Part shown: positions 42,570 to 51,276 of the stretch, in pieces | Layout: the number at the start of each line of letters is the position of its first letter | How positions within the stretch are numbered: the first letter of the stretch is position 1 | Assembly (NCBI GenBank): GCA_020848545.1 | Contig: JADLHZ010000085.1 | Location: 159,293 to 223,292, forward strand | Direction: 5' to 3' | Length of the DNA stretch: 64,000 nt | Origin: Deltaproteobacteria bacterium | Lineage (GTDB): Bacteria > Myxococcota > JADLHZ01 | Notes under the pieces: generated by a model | The model's database searches: none | Seen by the model: only the letters and a program-made list of their open reading frames with translations | Told to the model about the DNA's origin: nothing | Position numbers and translations under genes: made by a program

Positions 42570-43631
42570 TCACCGTCGTCCCTGATTCTGCGCGCCGCCA
42601 GGGGAGCAACAGCGAAATCCCGTCGACGCGTTTGCTTCGCGTAGGCTCGTCACGACGGCGCTCGAGTCGCTGCGGCAGATCGTCTCACTCGCAGAGGCAA
42701 ACGAACCGCCGCGAGCGACGCCGATGAACGCTCTCGAGGCTGTTCTTGCTGCCTGCCATTCGGCGACGTTGCCGACGAGGTTCAGGATCGGTCCGGCGGC
42801 GCAGGTCGCGTTGTCGTCGACCGGGAGCGGGCCGGTGCTCGCCACGTTGCAGGCGCCAGCGACGTAGTTGTCCCCGTACGGCAAACGGTACGCGCCGCTC
42901 GTGCAGGCTGCGAAAAAGACGGACTGGCTGGCGTCGTCGAGGGAGGTGACGTCGTTGGCGCCACCGGCGATGGCGCCGCAGAGGACCTTGCCGATCGCAT
43001 CGCAGTAGGCGAGCGCGTCGCAGGGATCGACACAACGCACAGGGAGCGAGCCCGCGGCATCCGGATCGAACTCGCGGATGGTGCACCCGCCGGCGCCGTT
43101 GCGCTTCGGTGCAAAGCTCGTGTTGAGGACACAGGCCGCGGACTGGCGCGAGGTGTCCGGGGACGACGCCAGCCAAGCGGCATAAGCGCTCACGGCCACC
43201 TCCGTTCGGTCGACGCAAACCGAGTCAGCGACGCGCACGGTGTCGGCTAGGCACACCGCGGAGCACGTTCCGCTCGCGCAGTCGTTGTTCCAACAGTCGG
43301 CGTCGCGATCGCAGTTCTTGGCGGCGCCGCAGCGGCGAAAGCAGCCGCCTCCGCAATCGATGTCGGACTCCGCACCGTCCCGAACCCCGTTGCTGCACGA
43401 GAGGGGCCCGCACGTGCCATCCGAGCAGACGAGCGAGCCGCAATCGGTTGGATCGTTGCAGCGGCGCCCCGGGCCACAGCGGGCGCAAACGGCCCCGCCG
43501 CAGTCGACGTCGGTTTCGTCCCCGTCCTTTTGCTCATCGGCGCATGGCGATTCGTAGACGACGCGCGTGCCGTCGAAGCAGGCAGGCGTCAGCATGACGA
43601 GGAGAAGCGAGCTTGAACGGGGCAGCATCAT
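42570..43631 (-). CDS. FGE/SUMF1-like lipoprotein with Cys-rich N-terminal region
   Basis: A 353-residue exported lipoprotein; ATG 43631 opens MMLPRSSSLLLVMLTPAC with Cys18 as the lipid site. Residues about 25-110 are a Cys-rich repeat block (DVDCGGAVCARCGPGRRCND; DIDCGGGCFRRCGAAKNCDR), as found in myxobacterial surface proteins. The C-terminal part has the FGE-sulfatase fold signature (VCVDRTEVAVSAYAAWLASS; ILNLVGNVAEWQAA; GVARGGSFASASETICRSDS, then STGFRCC). Similar extracellular domains usually have lost formylglycine-generating activity and act as binding modules, so catalysis is not claimed. It lies 41 bases after a transposase-derived gene on the same strand. Confidence 0.78.
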   Translation of the reverse strand: MMLPRSSSLLLVMLTPACFDGTRVVYESPCADEQKDGDETDVDCGGAVCARCGPGRRCNDPTDCGSLVCSDGTCGPLSCSNGVRDGAESDIDCGGGCFRRCGAAKNCDRDADCWNNDCASGTCSAVCLADTVRVADSVCVDRTEVAVSAYAAWLASSPDTSRQSAACVLNTSFAPKRNGAGGCTIREFDPDAAGSLPVRCVDPCDALAYCDAIGKVLCGAIAGGANDVTSLDDASQSVFFAACTSGAYRLPYGDNYVAGACNVASTGPLPVDDNATCAAGPILNLVGNVAEWQAARTASRAFIGVARGGSFASASETICRSDSSAVVTSLREANASTGFRCCSPGGAQNQGRR

Positions 43632-43672
43632 GGTTCGCGCCAGTCTAACCCGGTTGCGCGTGTGAAACGAGG

Positions 43673-44536
43673 TCACGCATGTGCGTCCGTTGTCGAGCGC
43701 TGATCCGTGAGCGGGTCGAGCGCAACCGTGTCGGTGCGCGCGAGGAGAAACACGCGTTCGATCGCGGTCGCGTCCACCGGAACGAACTCGCTGTCGTCGG
43801 TCGGCGCGATGTTCGCGTCAACGGAGCTGAGCGCCGCTCGCTCGATCGGACGCAGCTTGCGCAGCTCGACGCCGAGCGCATCACAGAGGCGCTGCATACA
43901 GTCGGCGACCGGTCGGGGCAGGACCTGCAGGCCGTTGTCGACGATCGCGAGCTGCATCGGAATACCGCGACGCAAGAGAAGCTCACGAAACAGCTCGATC
44001 ACGCCGAGAGGCCCTTGGCCGGAGCGTTCGATCGCGATCGGACCCGCCGCCAGGTCTGCCGCGGACCATGCATCGTTTCGCCGCGTGAGTACGACGCATC
44101 TGCCCGCGACGAGCCGGGCACGCACGCGGGTCGGGCGTTGTGCTCTGAGCATCCGGGCCAGCGTCGCGTAGGAAAACCGAGATCGCACCGCGAGGTCGAG
44201 CGAGTCATAGAATCCGCGCACGCTCGGCTTTCTAGTCGCGCGACAGTACGCGTCGAAGCTCGCGCGTGTGGTCTCCACGATCTCCATGGCGACCGCGCGG
44301 TTCGACCGTCTGCCGGCGAGGCCATGAACGAGCCCGCGGGCACCGCTCGACTTGAAACGATGGACGCGGCGCTTCACGTTCGTTCGGTGAATTCCGAGGA
44401 GTGCGGCGGCTTCGGCCACGCTCATCGCGCCGGCGTCGACGGCGATGAGGATCCTTGCCGCGTAGCTGTCCTCGGCCGGTTCCGCCTTTCTTTGGGGCGC
44501 TTGCGGCGTTTGTGCCTGGCTGGGTTGGTGAATCAT
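43673..44536 (-). CDS. Transposase-derived (ISNCY-like) DNA-binding protein, degenerate
   Basis: A 287-residue protein. Residues about 28-85 form a helix-turn-helix of the transposase type (VAEAAALLGIHRTNVKRRVH; GARGLVHGLAGRRSNRAVAM), and about 90-135 fit the second DNA-binding part of ISNCY-type elements. The C-terminal region keeps a shadow of the DDE catalytic domain (FRELLLRRGIPMQLAIVDNG; MQRLCDALGVELRKLRPIE), but the conserved QAKGRVER-like segment and the second and third acidic residues are not evident. It is full-length with no frameshift and lacks flanking inverted repeats, so it may be a domesticated regulator rather than an active element. It is divergent from the sigma54 activator gene with a 140-base spacer. 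Confidence 0.6.
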   Translation of the reverse strand: MIHQPSQAQTPQAPQRKAEPAEDSYAARILIAVDAGAMSVAEAAALLGIHRTNVKRRVHRFKSSGARGLVHGLAGRRSNRAVAMEIVETTRASFDAYCRATRKPSVRGFYDSLDLAVRSRFSYATLARMLRAQRPTRVRARLVAGRCVVLTRRNDAWSAADLAAGPIAIERSGQGPLGVIELFRELLLRRGIPMQLAIVDNGLQVLPRPVADCMQRLCDALGVELRKLRPIERAALSSVDANIAPTDDSEFVPVDATAIERVFLLARTDTVALDPLTDQRSTTDAHA

Positions 44537-44676
44537 GACCCGAGCAAGAGCAAGCGGCGAACCGGCCCGGCGCGTGCAAAATCATTGAGTAATTCTCGTC
44601 CCCCAGGGCGTGCGCACAAGCTCGCGCGCGCGGGCGCACGGTGCTAGAGGCGGGGTGGCATGGAGACGGGGGAGGC

Positions 44677-46002
44677 ATGAGCTCGAAGCAACGCCTGTTC
44701 GAGAGATCGAAGGCCGTCGTCGCCACCCCGAAGGATACGACGGTCGGCGACGGTGAGCTCGTCGAATCCGTCGACCGGCGTCCCAAGGAGGCGCTTTGGC
44801 GCTTGAACGGGGCCTCCTTGCAGCGCTGGGAGCTCGGCGATGCGCTGCGGATCGGTCGCAGCGACGAGATGGACTGCGTGCTCGAGGGCGACGGCCTGGC
44901 GTCACGGCATCACTGTACGATCCAGCGATCCGGCCGCGCCTATCGCCTCGAGGATCGAGGCAGCAAGAACGGCACCTTCGTCGACGGCGAGCGCGTGACC
45001 ACAGCCGCGCTGGCCCCGTTCCAATTGGTTCGCGCTGGGGATGCTCTCTTCACCGTTGCCTCGATCGAGGCCGACGCCGGGTCGACCCTCGTCGGGGTCT
45101 CGGAGCCGATCCAGGAGTTGCGCAGGCGGATCGCGTTGATGGCGCCCCTCGACGTCCCAGTGCTGCTCGTCGGCGAGACCGGGACCGGCAAGGAAGTCGC
45201 AGCGACCGAGCTGCACCGCCGGAGCGGCCGTGCCGGCGCGTTCGTCGCCGTCAATGCGGCCGCCATTGCCTCGACTCTTGCGGAGTCGACGTTGTTCGGA
45301 CACATGCGCGGCGCGTTCAGCGGCGCAGATCGCGACCACAAGGGCGTCTTTGAGACCGCAGCCGAAGGCACGCTCTTTCTCGACGAGATTGGCGACATGG
45401 ATCCGGCGCTGCAGGCCAAGCTTCTCCGCGTGCTCGAAACGAAGGACTACACGCCGCTCGGTTCGGTCCGCGCGCTGCGATCGACAGCTCGCGTCATCGC
45501 TGCGACGCATCGCGACCTCGATACCGATGTGGCCAAAGGCCGGTTTCGCTCCGATCTGCTGGCTCGCATCGGCGCATGCAGGATGGCGCTTCCGCCCCTA
45601 CGAGATCGGCGCGCAGACGTGGTTCCCCTGGCCGTGTCCTTTTGCCGCGCGGCTGCCAAGGGGCGCGATGTCGTGCTCAGCGCCGCGCTGCTCGAACGGC
45701 TCGCGTTTTCCGACTGGCCGCACAACGCGCGGGGTGTTCGCAGTGTCATTCAAACCCTGCTGGCGGAGCAACCTGCGGCCACCCGGCTCGACATCGGAGC
45801 CATCGCTGATCTCGCGCCGGCGCGATCGCGCGCGATCGTCGAGCCCCCCGCCGATGCCGCGGCGTTGACCGAGGTGCTGCGCCAGGAGCGCGGCAACGTG
45901 GCGGCCGTGGCCGCGCACTATGGTTGTTCGCGGCGGCAGGTCTACCATTGGCTCGAGCGCTTTGGCCTCGATGCAACGCGCTTTCGCGGGGGCGAAGGAT
46001 GA
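44677..46002 (+). CDS. FHA-domain sigma54-dependent transcriptional activator
   Basis: A 441-residue enhancer-binding protein. ATG 44677 follows the purine-rich GGGGGAGGC. Residues about 45-115 are an FHA domain (LRIGRSDEMDCVLEGDGLAS, then RHH and GSKNGTFVDGERV), which binds phosphothreonine. The AAA+ core (about 135-370) has Walker A GETGTGKE, Walker B TLFLDEIGDM and the sigma54-contact loop GAFSGA in place of the usual GAFTGA. A Fis-type HTH (NVAAVAAHYGCSRRQVYHWL) ends the protein. In myxobacteria such proteins link Ser/Thr kinases to sigma54 promoters; a kinase gene lies 2 kb downstream. One strong sigma54 promoter exists in the window at 19838. Targets are not known. Confidence 0.9.
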   Translation: MSSKQRLFERSKAVVATPKDTTVGDGELVESVDRRPKEALWRLNGASLQRWELGDALRIGRSDEMDCVLEGDGLASRHHCTIQRSGRAYRLEDRGSKNGTFVDGERVTTAALAPFQLVRAGDALFTVASIEADAGSTLVGVSEPIQELRRRIALMAPLDVPVLLVGETGTGKEVAATELHRRSGRAGAFVAVNAAAIASTLAESTLFGHMRGAFSGADRDHKGVFETAAEGTLFLDEIGDMDPALQAKLLRVLETKDYTPLGSVRALRSTARVIAATHRDLDTDVAKGRFRSDLLARIGACRMALPPLRDRRADVVPLAVSFCRAAAKGRDVVLSAALLERLAFSDWPHNARGVRSVIQTLLAEQPAATRLDIGAIADLAPARSRAIVEPPADAAALTEVLRQERGNVAAVAAHYGCSRRQVYHWLERFGLDATRFRGGEG

Positions 46003-46047
46003 GCGATTTCAATGCGCGCAGCCGGTGATCTGCGGCGGTGGTATAAG

Positions 46048-47934
46048 ATGTCCATGGGAAAATGGGCGCGAAGAATCGCGGCTGGCATGGCGGTCTGCGG
46101 GACCGTGGTCGCGCCCGCATTCGCCGCGACGCTCGACGTGACGACTTTTTCGCAGGAGCAGCCGCCGGTGACGAACGGCAACTGCACCTTGTCCGAAGCG
46201 ATGACGGCGGCGAACAACGACGCCCCGGTCGATGCGTGCTCACCGCGGAGCGGGACGAGCTTCTCCCCTGGGGGAGCGGACCACATCTTCCTGGCCTCGG
46301 GGGTCTACTCGTTGACGGGGTCGAGCGAGAATGTCGCTGGGGCCGGCGCCACCGGGCTTCCGCCCATTGCCTCCGAGATTCATCTGCACGGGACGCCGAC
46401 CACCGTCATCGAACGAGCCGTGGCAGCATCAAGCTTTCGCCTCTTTCGTGTGACGGCCAGTGGCTTTCTCTCGATCTGGACCGCGACGCTCAGGGGTGGT
46501 CGCACGGCGAGCGCCGTCTCACCGGACGGCGATGGCGCGGCCATCTTGTGTGCGGGTCACCTGATGCTGACGGATACGAAGGTCGACTTCAACCATGCGA
46601 CGAACAACGGCGGTGCGATCGCGATCGTCGGTTCGGGCTTCGCGCTCATTCAAACGAGCAGGCTCGCCACCAACACGGCGGATCGCCTCGGTGGCGGCAT
46701 CATGGTCGAGACGACGGCGGCGGCGGCGGCGACGCAAGTGTTACGCAGTCGGCTGACGGGCAACTCGGCGAGCGCTGGAAGTGCGCTGTCGATCGTCGGA
46801 GGGGTCGCGGACGCCGTCGTCGTGGTGACGGAAAGCACGATCGACGCCAACACGTCCGGCAACGAAGGCGCGGTACACGTCTTCGGCACCGGAGACCTGA
46901 CGGTCGAAAGCTCGACGCTCGCCGGCAACACGACGAACGGCGCAGGTGCGGGCATCTATGCGGCGACGGGAGCCGTCGTCGCCGTACTGCTCACGACAAT
47001 CACGGCGAACACCGCGGACGCCAACGGCGACGGCCTCGAGGCCGGCGGCGGCGTCCACGTCGCGGGCGCGGTCACGCTCACCAACAGCGTCATCCGCGAC
47101 AACTCGGCCCTCGGGGGCGGGTCCGCCGATTGCTCCGGCGTCGCCATGAGCGGCGCCGGAAAGAACCTGATCGGCACGGGCTGTACGACGAGCGGCGGCG
47201 TCACGGTGCCCGGCATGGCCATGCTGCTTCCGCTCGCGGAATACGGCGGACCGACACCGACGTGCGCGCCGAGCGCTGGCAGCGCCGTCATCGATGCCGG
47301 CGCGTCGGGCTCGTGCTTGCCGACCGACCAGCGCGGTGTGGGACGTGTCGGCGTGTGCGACCTCGGCGCCGTCGAGTATACGTTTTGCGGCGACGGTGTC
47401 GTGCAGTCCGCGGCGGGGGAAACGTGTGACGCGGGAGGCGCCAACAGCGACACAGCCAAAGACGCATGTCGGGCAAGCTGCCTCCCGGCCAGCTGCGGCG
47501 ACGGCGTCGTCGATAGCGGCGAAGCGTGCGATGACCACAATCTAGACGACGGCGATGGCTGCGGTTCGGGTTGCACGGTGACGGCAGCGACGGGGCCGAC
47601 GGGCGCGACGAGCGCCACGGGATCTTTCGTGGACAGCTGTGGCGATGGAAGCGTCGACGAAGGGGAGGAGTGCGACGATGGCACCGCGAACGCCGATGAG
47701 ACACCGAACGCGTGTCGCACGAGTTGCCGCCGAGCCTTTTGCGGCGACGGGGTCATCGACGAGGGGGAGCAATGCGACCGGCTCACGGCATGCCAGGCCT
47801 GCCGGGTTTCGGAGTTGACCGTGATTGCGCGCGGTTGCAGCGGCGTCCGAAGCGAGGCGGCCTTCTCGTTGAGCGTCGTCGCGTCTCTCTGGCTATTGCG
47901 ACGGTGTCTTGGGCGTCGGCGGCATGAGCGCTGA
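46048..47934 (+). CDS. Secreted beta-helix (CSLREA-type) protein with DUF4215 repeats and MYXO-CTERM-like tail
   Basis: A 628-residue surface protein. The signal is MSMGKWARRIAAGMAVCGTV ... AFAA (ATG 46048 or 46054). The N-terminus has a CSLREA-like motif (GNCTLSEAMTAANNDAPVD). Residues about 100-440 are a right-handed parallel beta-helix with repeated LxxNTAxxxGGG-type turns. The choice-of-anchor feature CDLGAVEYTFCGDGVVQ follows, then three Cys-rich DUF4215 repeats (CGDGVVDSGEACDDHNLDDG, and similar). The end is IARGCSGVRSEAAFSLSVVA then LWLLRRCLGRRRHER, a MYXO-CTERM-like sorting tail. It is probably anchored at the cell surface or in outer-membrane vesicles; its function is unknown. The kinase gene follows 12 bases later. 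Confidence 0.85.
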   Translation: MSMGKWARRIAAGMAVCGTVVAPAFAATLDVTTFSQEQPPVTNGNCTLSEAMTAANNDAPVDACSPRSGTSFSPGGADHIFLASGVYSLTGSSENVAGAGATGLPPIASEIHLHGTPTTVIERAVAASSFRLFRVTASGFLSIWTATLRGGRTASAVSPDGDGAAILCAGHLMLTDTKVDFNHATNNGGAIAIVGSGFALIQTSRLATNTADRLGGGIMVETTAAAAATQVLRSRLTGNSASAGSALSIVGGVADAVVVVTESTIDANTSGNEGAVHVFGTGDLTVESSTLAGNTTNGAGAGIYAATGAVVAVLLTTITANTADANGDGLEAGGGVHVAGAVTLTNSVIRDNSALGGGSADCSGVAMSGAGKNLIGTGCTTSGGVTVPGMAMLLPLAEYGGPTPTCAPSAGSAVIDAGASGSCLPTDQRGVGRVGVCDLGAVEYTFCGDGVVQSAAGETCDAGGANSDTAKDACRASCLPASCGDGVVDSGEACDDHNLDDGDGCGSGCTVTAATGPTGATSATGSFVDSCGDGSVDEGEECDDGTANADETPNACRTSCRRAFCGDGVIDEGEQCDRLTACQACRVSELTVIARGCSGVRSEAAFSLSVVASLWLLRRCLGRRRHER

Positions 47935-47946
47935 ACGGAGCGATCG

Positions 47947-50214
47947 TTGACGCGCGTAGCGGCCTATCGACTGGTCGAGCTGAGGCAGGAGAAGACGCAC
48001 GAGCGGGTGTTTTCGGCCATCGACGAGCGCTCCGGAGCCGAGGTCGAGCTGCACCTGCAAAGCCATGGCGCAGACGCCGTGGCGGCGCGGCGCTTCATGC
48101 GCCAAGTCGAAGCCCTCATGCGCGTCGAGCACGAAAACGTCGTCGCTGTCATCGACTACGGGGAGGCCGAGGATGGCAGCCAGTACATTGCGCTAGAGCC
48201 GGTGGACGGCGCTCCGCTTCGCGAAGAAGCGCGCCGACGGCGGTTGACCCCGCCCGTGGTCGCGGGCTTGTTCGCGCAAGCGTGCCGTGGTCTTGCGGCG
48301 CTGCACGAGGCTCGGATCGGGCATGGAGCGCTTCGTGACGACCCGCTCCGAGTCACCCGCGACGGCTGCGTCTTGCTCTCGGATCTCTCTCGCGCATGGT
48401 CGTTCGACACGGAAGCGACTGCACCTCTCGTCGAACGCACCGAAGTGAGGCCGCGGGCGAGCGAGCTGGAAATCGTGGCAGGTGACGTTCTTGCCCTCGG
48501 AGAGCGGGCGCACGAGGTCGTCACGGATGCCGCGAGCGCAGATGGCACCGCCGACCAAAGCTGGTCGGAGGTCGCGCGCGTGAGCATGGCGATGCGTCGC
48601 GCCTCGCCGCAGGAGCGGCCGCGTGCATCGGAGTGCGCCCTGCGCTTCGCCGCGATCGCCGGCGAGACGCGCACGTCCGTTCGCGCATGGGAAGAAGCCG
48701 CGCGGGCCAGCGCGTCGCATCGTTCCGCGATCGACGGGGCGTTACGCCGAGGCGCGATGGACGACGCGGTTCGTCTCGCGCTCGGCACACGTTACGCGCT
48801 GGAGAGCCTCGTCGGCAAAGGCGGGATGGGACAAGTGTACGCAGCGCGCGACCTGCGACTCCAACGCCGCGTGGCCGTCAAAGTCATCATCGAGGCTCGC
48901 GACGACGTCGAGGCACGCATGCGCTTTCATCGCGAAGCGCGCGCGGTCGCTCGCCTGCATCACCCGAACATCGTGCCGCTGCTCGACTATTCTGGGCGTG
49001 ACGCGCCGCTGCCATTCATGGTGAGCGCCTTCATCGAGGGCGTCACGCTCGCGCAGCTCTTGGCGCTCGAAGTGTTCACTGAGCCGGCGGCGTTGTGCGT
49101 GATCGCTTCGGTGCTCGCCGCCCTCGCGTACGTTCACGGAGCCCGCTTGGTTCATCGGGACGTCAAGCCCGACAACGTCTTCGTGACCGACCGCGGGAGC
49201 GTGTTGCTCGCAGACTTCGGCATCGTCCGAGGCCTGGACGCCGACGGCGGTACGTTTGCCGTACGCGCGACGCGAGCGGTCGGCACGCCGCGCTTTTCAT
49301 CACCTGAGCAAATGTTCGAGCCGTCGACCGTCGGACCTGCTTCCGACGTGTTCAGCGCCGGCTCATTGCTTTACGCGCTGCTCTCGGGTCGCTCTCCGAT
49401 CGAAGCCGGTTCTCAGCTCGACGTCCTGTCCTTGCTTCGCCGCTGCGAGTTCGCCCCGCTTCCCGCCTCGACGTCTCGCTCAGTCTCTCGCCTGGTCGCC
49501 GGGATGCTCGAGCGCGTGCCGAGCCGCCGTCCGAGCGCCGAGGAGGCTTTGCGCGACGTCGAGGGCCAACTCGCCGAGCTCGGCATCATCGATCCCGCAG
49601 AGCGCCTGCGCGCCTTTCTCGACACCGAAGGGAGTCCCGAGCGACGCGACACGTTGAACGACGCGACGAATGCGACGAATGCAACGAACGACGCGACCAC
49701 GAGTGCGCCGAGTCTGACGAGGTCGGTGACCATACCGATCGACCGGCCGGCCCGAGCCCGCCGCGAGCGCAGCGGTCGGCGCCGCCTCGGGACGTCGCTG
49801 GGCGCGGCGGCCGTCCTCGGCGCGGCGGTGCTCCTTGGCTGGACGCTGTTGCACTCACGCCGCCCCGCGATTTTTGTGAGTGCCGGTTCGCCGTCTTCTG
49901 CAGACCCGCCCGCTTCCTTGCCGGCGCTGGTTCCACCGACGGCGATCGCAGTGCCGGCGGTTCCGGCCGTGCCGGCGATCCCGCGACCTGATGTCGTTCG
50001 CCCCGGACCGGCGGTCTTGACCTTCGTCATCAAACCTTGGGCGAAGGTGCGCATCGATGGCGAAGTCGTGGGCACAACCCCGGTCTTTCAGCAAACGAGC
50101 GTTTCCGCCGGCGCCCACGATGTGCGCCTGGAGCATCCGTCGTTTGGGGCAAAAGAGCTACGTGTCATGGTCGGCGCCGGCGAGACACGCACGATTCGCG
50201 TCGACATGCGATAG
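47947..50214 (+). CDS. Pseudokinase-kinase-PEGA Ser/Thr protein kinase
   Basis: A 755-residue protein from TTG 47947, preceded by CGGAG. Residues about 1-220 are kinase-like but degenerate: no glycine loop, IGHGAL in place of HRD and LLSDLSRA in place of DFG. Residues about 280-540 form a complete kinase domain (VGKGGMGQVYAARD; VAVKVI; LVHRDVKPDNVFV; LLADFGIVRG; GTPRFSSPEQ). A short DATNATNATNDATT repeat and a basic linker lead to one membrane helix (LGAAAVLGAAVLLGWTLL, about 615-635), and the end is an extracytoplasmic PEGA-like domain (VLTFVIKPWAKVRIDGEVVG). The N-terminal pseudokinase probably regulates the active one. The next gene starts 10 bases later. Confidence 0.88.
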   Translation: MTRVAAYRLVELRQEKTHERVFSAIDERSGAEVELHLQSHGADAVAARRFMRQVEALMRVEHENVVAVIDYGEAEDGSQYIALEPVDGAPLREEARRRRLTPPVVAGLFAQACRGLAALHEARIGHGALRDDPLRVTRDGCVLLSDLSRAWSFDTEATAPLVERTEVRPRASELEIVAGDVLALGERAHEVVTDAASADGTADQSWSEVARVSMAMRRASPQERPRASECALRFAAIAGETRTSVRAWEEAARASASHRSAIDGALRRGAMDDAVRLALGTRYALESLVGKGGMGQVYAARDLRLQRRVAVKVIIEARDDVEARMRFHREARAVARLHHPNIVPLLDYSGRDAPLPFMVSAFIEGVTLAQLLALEVFTEPAALCVIASVLAALAYVHGARLVHRDVKPDNVFVTDRGSVLLADFGIVRGLDADGGTFAVRATRAVGTPRFSSPEQMFEPSTVGPASDVFSAGSLLYALLSGRSPIEAGSQLDVLSLLRRCEFAPLPASTSRSVSRLVAGMLERVPSRRPSAEEALRDVEGQLAELGIIDPAERLRAFLDTEGSPERRDTLNDATNATNATNDATTSAPSLTRSVTIPIDRPARARRERSGRRRLGTSLGAAAVLGAAVLLGWTLLHSRRPAIFVSAGSPSSADPPASLPALVPPTAIAVPAVPAVPAIPRPDVVRPGPAVLTFVIKPWAKVRIDGEVVGTTPVFQQTSVSAGAHDVRLEHPSFGAKELRVMVGAGETRTIRVDMR

Positions 50215-50223
50215 GATTGACAC

Positions 50224-51132
50224 ATGCAAGCTGCACTCGCGTGGTTGATTGTTTTCTCGGCTGCGCCACCGGAGCTCGGCCGCAGCGACACCCGCGACGC
50301 TGCGGCGCTCAAGGCCGCCGAGCGCAAGTTCGACGACTTGAAGTTCAAGGCCGTCGTCGACATCCTGGGGCGTATCGGCGCGCCACCGCTCAACGCCAGC
50401 GTTCGGCAGCGGGTGTGGTTGCTCCTCGGGCTCTCGCACTTCATGCTGCATCATGAGCGCGAGGCGCAGCAGGCCATCACGCAGCTGCTCCGGGAGAACC
50501 CGGACTTCACGGTCGATCGCGATCTGTTTTCGCCTCCTCTGGTCGCGTTCGTCGAGCAGATGAAGCGTCGGCTCAGCATGGAAGCGACGCCGGGCGAGCC
50601 TGCGTCCGCTCCGGCGCCGGGCATCGACGCGACAGGCACGAGCAGCGAGCCAAAGAGCATCGTCGCCGCCCCAGCCGACGCCGTCACGCCAGCGAGCGTG
50701 CCGGCCGGGCGAGAGGAGGCGCCAGGATCGACGGCAGACGCCACGACCGCGGCTGGCCGTGACCCGCCGGCGCGCGTGACCGACGCGCACGTTTGGCTCA
50801 GACTTTTCCCTCTCGGCGTCGGCCATTTTTTGAACCGAGATTTCGGTGCGGGGAGCGCGTTTCTGGCCGTAGAAACCGCGCTGTTGGCGACGCACATCAC
50901 CGCGACAGTCATGAAAAACGCAGCGCGGCGCCCGAGTGGTCTCTATCGCGCGGGCAGCCATGCGTTCGAATGGCAAGTGGTGCAAAACGCCACCGCTGGC
51001 GCTCTCATCGGCGCCATTGCGCTGGAGTTGCTCGACGCGTTCTTGTGGTCACCGGGGCGCTCGCGCGCGCCTGTGAACGTGGGCATCGTGCTCGGCGACG
51101 GCGTCGAGTTGCGGGCGACCGTTCGTTACTGA
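50224..51132 (+). CDS. Hypothetical exported TPR-like/membrane protein
   Basis: A 302-residue protein with an N-terminal signal-like stretch (MQAALAWLIVFSAAPP). Residues about 20-110 are helical and TPR-like (AALKAAERKFDDLKFKAVVD; RQRVWLLLGLSHFMLHHERE), followed by an Ala/Pro/Thr linker. Residues about 190-285 contain two or three hydrophobic segments (FPLGVGHFLNRDFGAGSAFL; AGALIGAIALELLDAFLW). It starts 10 bases after the pseudokinase-kinase gene and probably shares its transcript. The 'small helical periplasmic domain plus membrane part' design is frequent behind myxobacterial kinases, but the function is unknown. Confidence 0.72.
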   Translation: MQAALAWLIVFSAAPPELGRSDTRDAAALKAAERKFDDLKFKAVVDILGRIGAPPLNASVRQRVWLLLGLSHFMLHHEREAQQAITQLLRENPDFTVDRDLFSPPLVAFVEQMKRRLSMEATPGEPASAPAPGIDATGTSSEPKSIVAAPADAVTPASVPAGREEAPGSTADATTAAGRDPPARVTDAHVWLRLFPLGVGHFLNRDFGAGSAFLAVETALLATHITATVMKNAARRPSGLYRAGSHAFEWQVVQNATAGALIGAIALELLDAFLWSPGRSRAPVNVGIVLGDGVELRATVRY

Positions 51133-51276
51133 GCGCGTCGCCGCGCTGCGGCCATGACTGCGCGGCAGCGGTCCGTCGGCATCCCGTCGTGCGCTTTTCG
51201 TGCGCCGCCGAGAAAGCCTCAACACGCGACCCTGGCGAGCCGATGCCATGAACAACCGATCAACAAGGAGCGAGTC

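Noticed and set aside
44560..44580. Sigma54-like promoter before the FHA activator gene
   Set aside because: Only the GG and GC cores match (GGCCCGGCGCGTGCA); the rest of the consensus is missing.
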